Translations under genes and position numbers: made by a program | The notes under the pieces: generated by a model | Told to the model about the DNA's origin: nothing | Database searches by the model: none | What the model saw: the letters and a program-made list of their open reading frames with translations, nothing else | Shown here: positions 1-6,896 of the stretch, in pieces | Position numbering within the stretch: position 1 is the stretch's first letter | Layout of the letters: each line of letters opens with the position of its first letter | DNA from: JBKEDF01 sp047975325 | GTDB taxonomy: Bacteria > Pseudomonadota > Alphaproteobacteria > Rhodobacterales > Rhodobacteraceae | DNA: 19,871 nt | Direction of reading: 5' to 3' | NCBI GenBank assembly: GCA_047975325.1 | Contig: JBKEDF010000074.1 | Coordinates: forward strand, 1-19,871

Positions 1-50
1 CGTACTTCTATCGGCTAGGATAGGATGGAACGGGCAGCAGCGGGACGGCC

Positions 51-680
51 ATGAGCAGCAGTGATGACATCCCGGAAGACCACCGCAAATCGCGCCCGCG
101 GAAACCCCATCCCAGTGACAGATATGGCATTTTTCGCAAGTCGCAGGATCAGGAGGGCCAGCAGGCATGGATCGTCAACCTGTCGCGGGGTGGCCGCACG
201 ATCCAGGCCAGTTTTGCCGACAGTACCTATGGTGGGCGCCCCCAGGCCCTGCATGTTGCCCGCGCTTATCGCGATGCGGTTCTTGAGGTCGTCCCGCCCC
301 TGACACGGGCCGAAATGCGCCAGGTCCAGCGCCGGAAGGTGGAGGGGGAGCATGTCTCGGAAATTACCGGTGTCACCTATGCCGGGCCCACCAGAGGCCG
401 CTCCGCCGCCTGGATCGCCCGGATTGAACTGCCCGCCGAAGACATCTCCGGCCGCCCCGCCAAGGGTGCCCGGCGCCCCCGCCGCACCATTACCCGCCGT
501 TTTTCCATCGCCCGGATGGGATATGATGCTGCCAGGAAGGCCGCCGAGGAGACCCGTCTCGACATGCTTGAGACGCTGCAGGATGGCGATGACCCGGCCC
601 TGCGCAGCAAAGCTGCCGAAATCCTTCATAAACGCCTGGGACAGAAGGGCGGAAAACCAAGGCACGAAGACAATGGCTGA
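51..680 (+). CDS. Protein with two AP2-like DNA-binding modules
   Basis: The protein is 209 aa, basic at both ends, and has two stretches that look like AP2/ERF-type DNA-binding modules, as found in some bacterial and phage proteins. Module 1 (about residues 24-80) starts YGIFRK, has a tryptophan strand (AWIVNLSRGG), then a Phe and YGG before an alanine-rich helix ending AYRDAV. Module 2 (about 104-173) repeats this order: ITGVTY, AAWIARIEL, RRFSIARMGY and the helix DAARKAAEETR. AP2 modules bind DNA through a three-stranded sheet backed by a helix, so a DNA-binding or regulatory role is inferred; no nuclease or integrase domain is visible. ATG 51 is the only good in-frame start because a stop lies at 21-23; the ribosome binding site is weak (GGGA). 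It converges on ugd, 40 nt away. The family call is from pattern only. Confidence 0.6.
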   Translation: MSSSDDIPEDHRKSRPRKPHPSDRYGIFRKSQDQEGQQAWIVNLSRGGRTIQASFADSTYGGRPQALHVARAYRDAVLEVVPPLTRAEMRQVQRRKVEGEHVSEITGVTYAGPTRGRSAAWIARIELPAEDISGRPAKGARRPRRTITRRFSIARMGYDAARKAAEETRLDMLETLQDGDDPALRSKAAEILHKRLGQKGGKPRHEDNG

Positions 681-722
681 AGGCGGACCATGGCCGGTTT
701 ATCACATTGGATGACCCGCCTT
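680..722. terminator. Possible weak bidirectional hairpin between convergent genes
   Basis: A 7-bp inverted repeat (AAGGCGG at 680-686, CCGCCTT at 716-722) touches the stop codons of both converging genes. The loop is 29 nt and there is no T tract on either side, so at best this is a weak convergent terminator. Confidence 0.2.
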
Positions 723-2025
723 AGCGGCCAACGCTTTCATAGGCAGTAAAACCTGCCTCCAGCGCGGTGGTGCGGTCATAGATATTGCGCAGATCGGCCA
801 TGCGTGGGGTGGCCATCGCCCCGGCCAGCCGCCGCAGATCCAGCGCACGAAAGGCGTTCCATTCGGTCAACACCACCACCAGATCCGCATCCTTGGCGGC
901 ACCATAGGGGTCGTCGCACCAAGTTACACCGGGCAGGAGATCCTCCCCCTCACGCCGCCCCTGTGGATCGACGACACGCAATTCCGCCCCTCCGCCGACC
1001 AGTGCGGGAACGATGGTCAGGCTGGGCGCATCGCGCATGTCGTCGGTTTCGGGTTTGAAGGTCACCCCCAGCACCGCCACCGTGGCACCATTGACCGAAC
1101 CGCCGCAAAGTTCGGTCACCTTGTCCACCATCCGCCGCTTGATCGCATCATTCACCTCAATCACGGTTTCGGTGATGCGCAGGGGCATACCATGTTCCTG
1201 CCCGATCCGGGCCAGCGCGCGGGTATCCTTGGGAAAGCAGGATCCGCCATAGCCCGGCCCGGCATGCAGGAACCTGTGCCCGATCCTTCCATCCAGCCCC
1301 ATCCCGCGGGCGACATCCTTCACATCCGCGCCAACCCTTTCGCAAAGGGCCGCAATTTCATTGATGAAACTGATTTTGGTGGCCAGAAAGGCATTGGCGG
1401 CATATTTGATCATCTCGGCGGTTTCGAGCCCAGTATAGACAATCGGGAAATCCCGCAGGAAAAGCGGGCGGTAGATTTCGCCCATCACCTGCCTGGCCCG
1501 GTCGTTTTCGATTCCGACGATCACACGATCGGGTTTCATGAAATCGTCGATCGCAGCCCCCTCACGCAGGAATTCGGGATTGGAGGCGATATCGAATTCG
1601 GCCCCGGGGGCGGTCTGGCGGATCACTTCGGCCACGCGGCGATTGGTGCCGACGGGCACGGTGGATTTCGTCACTACCACCGTATAGCCGGTGATTGCCT
1701 GGCCGATTTCCTCGGCGGCAGCCAGGACATAGCTCAGATCGGCATGGCCATCACCGCGCCGCGAAGGGGTCCCTACCGCGATAAACACCGCCCCTGCCCC
1801 GTCCACGGCCCAGGCCAGATCGGTGGTGAAGGTCAGCCGCCCGGCCCCGGCATTGCGCGCCATGACCTGATCGAGCCCGGGTTCATAGATCGGAACCTCG
1901 CCACGGCGAAGCTGGTCGATCTTTTCGGGTGACTTGTCCACGCAGATGACATCATGCCCGAAATCGGAAAAACAGACACCGGAGACGAGTCCTACATAGC
2001 CGGTGCCGATCACTGCAATTTTCAA
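721..2025 (-). CDS. ugd: UDP-glucose 6-dehydrogenase
   Basis: The enzyme oxidises UDP-glucose to UDP-glucuronate with two NAD+, in the cytoplasm, supplying uronic acid for polysaccharides. The N-terminal Rossmann motif GTGYVGLVSG is at residues 7-16, the NPEFLREG stretch at about 149-156, and the active-site loop GPGYGGSCFPKD carries the catalytic Cys at about 263; Lys207 and Asn211 fit the conserved central helix. The chosen start is TTG at 2025, preceded on the minus strand by AAGGAG nine bases upstream. It gives 434 aa, the usual family length, beginning LKIAVIG. An open frame runs 92 codons further upstream, but that part looks nothing like the family. It is the last gene of the minus-strand group and converges on the AP2-like gene. 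The 256-bp gap upstream suggests its own promoter. Confidence 0.95.
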   Translation of the reverse strand: MKIAVIGTGYVGLVSGVCFSDFGHDVICVDKSPEKIDQLRRGEVPIYEPGLDQVMARNAGAGRLTFTTDLAWAVDGAGAVFIAVGTPSRRGDGHADLSYVLAAAEEIGQAITGYTVVVTKSTVPVGTNRRVAEVIRQTAPGAEFDIASNPEFLREGAAIDDFMKPDRVIVGIENDRARQVMGEIYRPLFLRDFPIVYTGLETAEMIKYAANAFLATKISFINEIAALCERVGADVKDVARGMGLDGRIGHRFLHAGPGYGGSCFPKDTRALARIGQEHGMPLRITETVIEVNDAIKRRMVDKVTELCGGSVNGATVAVLGVTFKPETDDMRDAPSLTIVPALVGGGAELRVVDPQGRREGEDLLPGVTWCDDPYGAAKDADLVVVLTEWNAFRALDLRRLAGAMATPRMADLRNIYDRTTALEAGFTAYESVGR

Positions 2026-2281
2026 CGTCCCAATCTCCTTGTTGCGCCATCCGCCCGAAGCAGGCAGCCCGGCCATGCCGCTAGCGTAAAACCGGGACCG
2101 CAGAAAGGACATGAGCCGAAATATGACCCCACGGAAAGGGGGAATTTTCCGCAGGTTTCCCGACGACGATAACCCGCTTATTCTGGCAGGACAGATGTTG
2201 ATATTTTGTGCATTCGGGACAGGAATCCGCCTTTTTCGACATTCCCGGCAAGGCTGCAATGCCGCGGGCGAAGCGGGGGTT
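2026..2281 (-). other. Upstream spacer of ugd
   Basis: This 256-bp gap holds the ugd Shine-Dalgarno (AAGGAG, 2035-2040 read on the minus strand) and presumably its promoter, but no convincing -35/-10 pair was found. A small CGGAAA/TTTCCG inverted repeat lies near 2143-2163. No T-tract terminator is visible for the gene ending at 2282. Confidence 0.4.
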
Positions 2282-3322
2282 TCAGCTTCCGGTAGCAGCA
2301 CGCCAGAAACGGTAGCGGCCCTGGCCTGTCACCTCATCCACCAGGGCATGTTTTTCCATCCAGGTCAGGTTGCGCTGCACGGCCGCGCGGCTGGCACCGG
2401 TAAGGGTTTCGGCCATCGGGGCGGACAGGAAGGGCCAGTCTCGCAGCGCGGCGATCAGAAGCCCCGGCGTGCGCCCCGAAAGCCGCGCGGTTTCTTCCCG
2501 AGCACGATCCTGCCAGGCCTCCACCCGGTCAAGCAGGCGGGCCGCCGTCAACAGTGCCTGATCCAGCCCATCAAGCCAGCGCACCAGCCGCGCCTCGGGG
2601 GGGCCACCCAGACGCAGCGGGACCGGCCCGCCCATGGCAAGGGGGGCAAAGAGCGCACCACCCTGACCCTCCGCCACCGCCTGTCGCGCTGCAATCACCG
2701 CGCCTTCCAGAAGGTCGCCCTCCCGCCCGATCCCGGCCAGCGGCCAGAGGTGAAACCCCATGGCCGCCCGGGTCAGCGGGTGCAGCGGGGCCGCCTCTGC
2801 AATCAACATTTCCCAACCCGCGAACCGTTCGGGCAGGAGCAGATCGCCCCCGGTTTCATGACGGCCCAGAAAACTCGCAAGCCCCGCCTCCGGCCCCGGC
2901 CCGCCTGACAAGCGCCGAAAGACCCAGGCGGCACGTTGCAGCGCGGCGCCGTCCTCATCCAGAGCGCTGACACGCATTGCGACCCAAAGGCCAAGCCGAT
3001 CCGCCGTGATTCGTCCCCCGGTGATCCAGCTCAAATCCGCCGCCTCGGTCAGCGCCAGCCGCTGCCGCCAGCCCGCAGGCCCGCGCAACAGCCGGTCATC
3101 GAGCGCGCCGAGCCTGCCGGCCACCCGTGCCAGCCGCGCCGCCTGCCCGGCCTCGGCGGTCGCCCAGTCGGCCAGTTGTCCGCCCTCGGTCGCCTCGGCC
3201 CGGGGCAGCGGCGGGTGCAGGGGGGAAAACCCTTCTTCCTCTTCCTCGACGGGGCCGGGCAGGAACCACAGGTCCTCCTCTTCCGGCCCGTCTTCGGGGG
3301 GGGGATAATCAGTAATTGACAT
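2282..3322 (-). CDS. DUF1612-like / HTH protein (RHE_PE00001-type)
   Basis: The product is 346 aa. Its order of parts resembles the rhizobial RHE_PE00001 family (DUF1612 plus a C-terminal helix-turn-helix): LARVAGRLGALDDRLL at about 65-80, LSWITGGRITADRLGLWVA at 97-115 in place of the family's 'LEGELVHLEDLVLHD' region, a helical middle (HPLTRAAMGFHLWPL, 181-195), and a C-terminal winged-helix-like part at about 295-340 ending GRYRFWRA. The first 40 residues are acidic and proline-rich (EEEEE at 26-30) and probably disordered. Function is unknown; DNA binding is inferred from the HTH. The ATG at 3322 lies inside the end of the upstream methyltransferase-like gene (14-nt overlap) with no clear ribosome binding site, so translation may be coupled. 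Family assignment is by recall of similarity, not by search. Confidence 0.6.
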   Translation of the reverse strand: MSITDYPPPEDGPEEEDLWFLPGPVEEEEEGFSPLHPPLPRAEATEGGQLADWATAEAGQAARLARVAGRLGALDDRLLRGPAGWRQRLALTEAADLSWITGGRITADRLGLWVAMRVSALDEDGAALQRAAWVFRRLSGGPGPEAGLASFLGRHETGGDLLLPERFAGWEMLIAEAAPLHPLTRAAMGFHLWPLAGIGREGDLLEGAVIAARQAVAEGQGGALFAPLAMGGPVPLRLGGPPEARLVRWLDGLDQALLTAARLLDRVEAWQDRAREETARLSGRTPGLLIAALRDWPFLSAPMAETLTGASRAAVQRNLTWMEKHALVDEVTGQGRYRFWRAATGS

Positions 3323-4013
3323 AATGACTTTGTATCACAGGTTTCGGGGCATGGTCGCGGGGGCATTTCCGGACCACATAATGGATAAATTGCGGATCGC
3401 GATAGCGGTGTTCGGCGCCACGGGGGTTGCCGGTCGGATCCTCGATCACCCGGGGCACATCCCGGCCCTTGCGCGAAAAGGTCCAGCAGCCCAGCACCTC
3501 ATAGCCCAGGCTCGCGCCCCAGTAGCGCCAGGGAATATCCGGACCGATCTGGTAAAATCCATGGCCGAACCAGCCATCCGTGCCGACATTGGACACGAAG
3601 ATCCCGCCCTCGCGCAGCATCGCATCCACGTTACGAAAGCTCTGCGCGATATCGAAAACATGTTCGGTCGTGCCGCCATCATAGATCAGATCGAAGCGAT
3701 CCTTCAGATCCTCCCCGACCGGTTCGGACAGGTCATGGATATGTTCAGCCCCCTCGATATCGGAAAAATCGAGGCTTTCAAGCGCGGGCCAGCCGATCGT
3801 CTTCAGATAGGTTTCGCAAAACCCGTCCTGCTGAAACAGGTCCCGTTCCGTTGCGGTGATGCCCAGCGTGGAAAGTTCGCGAATCAGCCGCGGGGTCCAG
3901 TCCTTCGGCCGGAAATGCATTTTCTGCCGCCCCAGCATGATGCCGTTTTGACAATCGCCCAGCAGGGGCGCGATCCGGGCCAGCTGAATGGCGATATTGA
4001 TGCTGATACCCAT
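3309..4013 (-). CDS. SAM-dependent methyltransferase-like protein
   Basis: The 234-aa protein resembles class I methyltransferase-like proteins often seen in surface-polysaccharide loci. Visible are an acidic strand end (LDFSDIEGAEHIHDL, about 81-95), the motif FDLIYDGGTTEHVFD (107-121) corresponding to the methyltransferase motif IV region, and a following helix plus MLREGGIFVSNV strand (132-143) typical of motifs V-VI. The classical glycine-rich SAM loop (E/DxGxGxG) is not visible in the N-terminal part, so activity and substrate are uncertain. The start at 4013 (MGISIN) is preferred over ATG 4025 because GAGGA lies five bases before it. The gene overlaps the DUF1612-like gene by 14 nt, suggesting co-expression. 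It diverges from kdsD across about 170 bp. Confidence 0.65.
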   Translation of the reverse strand: MGISINIAIQLARIAPLLGDCQNGIMLGRQKMHFRPKDWTPRLIRELSTLGITATERDLFQQDGFCETYLKTIGWPALESLDFSDIEGAEHIHDLSEPVGEDLKDRFDLIYDGGTTEHVFDIAQSFRNVDAMLREGGIFVSNVGTDGWFGHGFYQIGPDIPWRYWGASLGYEVLGCWTFSRKGRDVPRVIEDPTGNPRGAEHRYRDPQFIHYVVRKCPRDHAPKPVIQSHYVNY

Positions 4014-4185
4014 GACCGTCCTCATGTTCCCGCCCGGTTTTGTCCCGGGACTATCCCAGACCTACAACTTGTCATGTTTTCTGTGCAACCGTGGCGATGT
4101 GGATATGGGTGCGGAAAGATCCGCTTGCGTCCACGCCCGGGCTGGGTTTCAACAGACAGGGAAAAACAGGCGGCAGGCAAGGGCG
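4014..4185. promoter_or_regulatory. Divergent promoter region with 10-bp palindrome
   Basis: This 172-bp gap separates a leftward methyltransferase-like gene from rightward kdsD, so it should hold promoters for both. A perfect palindrome, GTCCCGGGAC, lies at 4042-4051 near the leftward gene and could be an operator. No good sigma-70 type pair could be assigned by eye. Confidence 0.35.
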
Positions 4186-5154
4186 ATGCGAAAGATCGAT
4201 GACGGGATGATCCGACAGGCCGCGCAGCGGGTGCTGGAACTGGAGGGGCAGGCGCTCCTGACCCTCGCGCACGATTTGCCCGATGATCTGGCCCACGCCG
4301 TGGCGCTTGTCCTGGCCTCGAAGGGGCGGGTCATCGTTTCGGGGATCGGCAAGTCGGGCCATATCGGACGCAAGATCGCGGCGACGCTTGCCTCCACCGG
4401 CACGCCGGCCTTTTTCGTGCATCCCAGCGAAGCCAGCCATGGCGATCTGGGAATGATCACGCCTGCGGATATCTGCCTCCTGATTTCCAGTTCCGGGGAA
4501 TCGAGCGAGCTGAGCGATATCATCGCCCATTGCGGACGTTTCTCAATCCCGATCCTGGCAATATCGCGCAAACCCGGCAGCACATTGATGCGGGCAGCGA
4601 AGGCGCGGCTTACGCTCCCCGACCTGCCCGAGGCCTGCGCCATTGGCATGGCGCCAACCACCTCCACCACGCTGACGCTGGCCCTGGGCGATGCGCTGGC
4701 GGTGGCCCTGATGGAGGCACGAGGGTTTCAGCCCGACGAGTTTCGCACCTATCATCCCGGCGGCAAGCTGGGGGCGCAGCTTCTGAAAGTCGTGCAATTG
4801 ATGCATGGCGGGGATGCGGTGCCCACAGTCCCGGCCGATCTGCCGATGGTCGAGGTCATTCTGGTGATGACGGCGCGCGGTTTCGGCATTGCCGGGGTAG
4901 TGGATAATGCAGGTCGCCTTGAAGGGGTGATCTCGGATGGTGACTTGCGGCGCAACATGGCGGGGCTGATGGCGGCGCGGGCGGGGGATGTAGCCTCCCG
5001 CAATCCGGCGACCCTGGGGCCGGACGCCCTGGCGGTGGAGGCCCTGGCCCTGATGAACCAGCGCAAGATTGGCGCGGTTTTCGTAACGGATGAAGGGGCC
5101 CGACCCATCGGCATCCTGCATATCCATGACTGCCTGCGCGCGGGCGTGGCCTGA
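4186..5154 (+). CDS. kdsD: D-arabinose 5-phosphate isomerase
   Basis: The enzyme interconverts ribulose 5-phosphate and arabinose 5-phosphate, the first step of Kdo synthesis (KdsD/KpsF family). A SIS sugar-isomerase domain fills about residues 40-175: GIGKSGHIG at 53-61, EASHGDLG at 82-89, SSSGESSELS at 101-110 and the YHPGGKLG loop at 189-196 with the conserved His. Two CBS domains follow (about 205-260 and 267-322; VISDGDLRR at 248-256). The start at ATG 4186 (MRKIDDGM) gives 322 aa, the normal family length; the upstream sequence is only weakly purine-rich, and M8 (4207) is an alternative. The open frame runs further upstream to 3988 but crosses the neighbouring gene and is not family-like. 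It is a single plus-strand gene flanked by minus-strand genes and converges on kdsA, the enzyme two steps from its product's use. KpsF and KdsD cannot be told apart by sequence alone. Confidence 0.93.
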   Translation: MRKIDDGMIRQAAQRVLELEGQALLTLAHDLPDDLAHAVALVLASKGRVIVSGIGKSGHIGRKIAATLASTGTPAFFVHPSEASHGDLGMITPADICLLISSSGESSELSDIIAHCGRFSIPILAISRKPGSTLMRAAKARLTLPDLPEACAIGMAPTTSTTLTLALGDALAVALMEARGFQPDEFRTYHPGGKLGAQLLKVVQLMHGGDAVPTVPADLPMVEVILVMTARGFGIAGVVDNAGRLEGVISDGDLRRNMAGLMAARAGDVASRNPATLGPDALAVEALALMNQRKIGAVFVTDEGARPIGILHIHDCLRAGVA

Positions 5155-5211
5155 GGCATTGCAGGGCAAACCGGGCCTGTCCACCGGAAAGAACCGCAAA
5201 ATGTTTTGGGC

Positions 5212-6045
5212 TTATCCCGAGGCCCTGGTCAATGCGTCGATGGCGGCCAGCCTTGCCAGCAGCGCGCCCATCTGATCGACCGGGATCATGTTCGGTCCGT
5301 CGGAAGGAGCGTTATCAGGGTCCTGATGGGTTTCGATGAACAGCGCCGAAACCCCTACTGCCACCGCCGCACGGGCAAGAACCGGGGCAAATTCGCGCTC
5401 TCCGCCAGAGGTTGCACCCTGCCCACCCGGCTGCTGCACCGAATGGGTGGCGTCGAAGACCACCGGATACCCGCTTCGCGCCATGATCGGCAGGGCCCGG
5501 AAATCGCTGACCAGCGTGTTATAGCCAAATGAGGTACCGCGATCGCAGAGCAGGATCTTCTCATTCCCGGTGGAGGCCACCTTGGCAGCCACGTTTGCCA
5601 TATCCCAGGGGGCAAGAAATTGCCCCTTCTTGATATTGACCGCGCGGCCGGTTTCGCCCGCCGCCAACAGCAGATCAGTCTGCCGGCACAGGAAGGCCGG
5701 GATCTGCAGGATATCGCAAACCTCCGCCGCGGGGGCGCATTGGTTTGCATCATGCACATCGCTCAGCACCGGACAGCCGAATTCGGCGCGGATCCGGGCG
5801 AGGATCTCCAGCCCCCGTTCCATACCCAATCCGCGCGGTGTCGTGATCGAGGAACGGTTGGCCTTGTCATAGCTGGCCTTGAAGATGAACCGCGTCGCCG
5901 TGGCCGCGCAGGCCTCCACAATACGATCGGCCATCATGCGGGCATGATCGAGGCTTTCAAGCTGGCAGGGCCCGGTGATCAGCGCGAAGGGTTCGTTCCC
6001 GCCGATGCGGATATCCCCCACGGTCACGATCCGCGTGTTGGTCAT
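5212..6045 (-). CDS. kdsA: 3-deoxy-8-phosphooctulonate synthase (Kdo-8-P synthase)
   Basis: The enzyme condenses arabinose 5-phosphate with phosphoenolpyruvate to Kdo 8-phosphate in the cytoplasm. The 277-aa product has the family signatures: ITGPCQLES at 23-31, FKASYDKANRSS at 55-66, LSDVHD at 94-99, the Cys-Arg-Gln-Thr-Asp stretch at 120-124, NIKKGQF at 137-143, CDRGTSFGYN at 167-176 and FDATHSVQ at 197-204. The position that is Asn in the metal-free E. coli enzyme appears as Cys27 here, as in metal-dependent (Aquifex-type) members, so a metal-dependent enzyme is inferred. ATG 6045 overlaps the kdsB-like stop as ATGA, a sign of translational coupling in one operon. It is the last gene of its leftward group and converges on kdsD after 57 bp. 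Confidence 0.96.
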   Translation of the reverse strand: MTNTRIVTVGDIRIGGNEPFALITGPCQLESLDHARMMADRIVEACAATATRFIFKASYDKANRSSITTPRGLGMERGLEILARIRAEFGCPVLSDVHDANQCAPAAEVCDILQIPAFLCRQTDLLLAAGETGRAVNIKKGQFLAPWDMANVAAKVASTGNEKILLCDRGTSFGYNTLVSDFRALPIMARSGYPVVFDATHSVQQPGGQGATSGGEREFAPVLARAAVAVGVSALFIETHQDPDNAPSDGPNMIPVDQMGALLARLAAIDALTRASG

Positions 6046-6830
6046 TTTGCCCCCAATGCCGTTTCGATCCGGCCAATATCATTGGGATTGTTCAGTTCCC
6101 AGAAAAGCCGGCCCCGCGCCTCGACCTCGACACAGCGTACCGGCGTGCCGTTATACAGGAACCGCATCTGTTCCAGTCCTTCAAGCAGTTCCAGCTGGCA
6201 GGGTCCGGCGGCGATGTAATCGCGCAGGGCGGCGGGGCGATAGGCATAGATACCGACATGGTGAAAAACCGGGATCGGATCGGGCAGCTTGCCCGGATCG
6301 ACATAGGGGATCACTTCCTTGGAAAAATAAAGCGCATTGCGATGCCGGTCAAAAACGGCGGTGGTGCCGCCGACCCTGCCGTTGCGGCGATCCTCGATGA
6401 AATTTTCATAGGTCTGGCGGTCGCAGCGCAGAACCGGCGTTGCCATGCCGATTGAAGGGTCACCGCGCATCGCGGCAACCAGTTCCTCAACGAACCAGGG
6501 CGGGGTCAGCGGCGCGTCGCCCTGGAAATTCACCACCAGGTCCGGCGCGATCCCCAGCCGGTCCAGTGCATCGCCGCAGCGCGCGGTACCGTTTTCGCAA
6601 GCCTCCGAGGTCATCACCACCTCGGCGCCGAAGCCGCGCGCGGTATCGGCAATACGGTCATCATCAGTAGCAACATAGATGGCATCGATCCCCGGCACCC
6701 GGCTGGCAGCTTCCCAGCTCATTTCGATCAGGGTCTTTTCCCCGCCGCCGGGCTGGCGCAGTCGTGCCAGCGGCTTGCCGGGATAGCGGGTGGAGGCATA
6801 GCGGGCGGGAATGAAAAGGATAGTCTGCAT
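6042..6830 (-). CDS. kdsB: Divergent KdsB-like CMP-Kdo synthetase
   Basis: The 262-aa product belongs to the cytidylyltransferase family that activates Kdo as CMP-Kdo from CTP. The N-terminal nucleotide loop IPARYASTRYPGKPL is at 7-21 and the strand VATDDDRI at 53-60. Two normally strong motifs are altered: the usual HxSGTDR region reads CENGTARC (about 78-85), and QGDEP reads QGDAP (103-107). The C-terminal part (HHVGIYAYRPAALRDYI) fits the family. Its place directly before kdsA (4-nt overlap) supports a Kdo role, but a related keto-sugar acid is possible. The start at 6830 has GAGGG close upstream. It is probably expressed with manC, 54 nt before it. Confidence 0.85.
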   Translation of the reverse strand: MQTILFIPARYASTRYPGKPLARLRQPGGGEKTLIEMSWEAASRVPGIDAIYVATDDDRIADTARGFGAEVVMTSEACENGTARCGDALDRLGIAPDLVVNFQGDAPLTPPWFVEELVAAMRGDPSIGMATPVLRCDRQTYENFIEDRRNGRVGGTTAVFDRHRNALYFSKEVIPYVDPGKLPDPIPVFHHVGIYAYRPAALRDYIAAGPCQLELLEGLEQMRFLYNGTPVRCVEVEARGRLFWELNNPNDIGRIETALGAK

Positions 6831-6868
6831 CGTCCCTCGATCTTCCGGCCCTGCCTCTTGGCATGCCG

Positions 6869-6896
6869 TCAGCTTCGGGCCGGTTCAGCTTCGGGC
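6869..6896. repeat. 12-bp direct repeat at the end of manC
   Basis: TCAGCTTCGGGC occurs at 6869-6880 and again at 6885-6896, a 16-bp period. The right copy contains the manC stop codon, so the left copy looks like a duplication of the last coding bases just beyond the gene. Confidence 0.8.

Noticed and set aside
1192..1932. Long plus-strand open frame inside ugd (246 aa)
   Set aside because: Antisense shadow of a well-supported gene in high-GC DNA; no ribosome binding site and no family features.
2026..2301. 92-codon upstream extension of the ugd reading frame
   Set aside because: It shares no family features, and TTG 2025 has a good AAGGAG and gives the normal N-terminus.
3988..4185. Upstream extension of kdsD
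   Set aside because: It overlaps the divergent methyltransferase start and gap; the kdsD family begins near MRKIDDGM at 4186.
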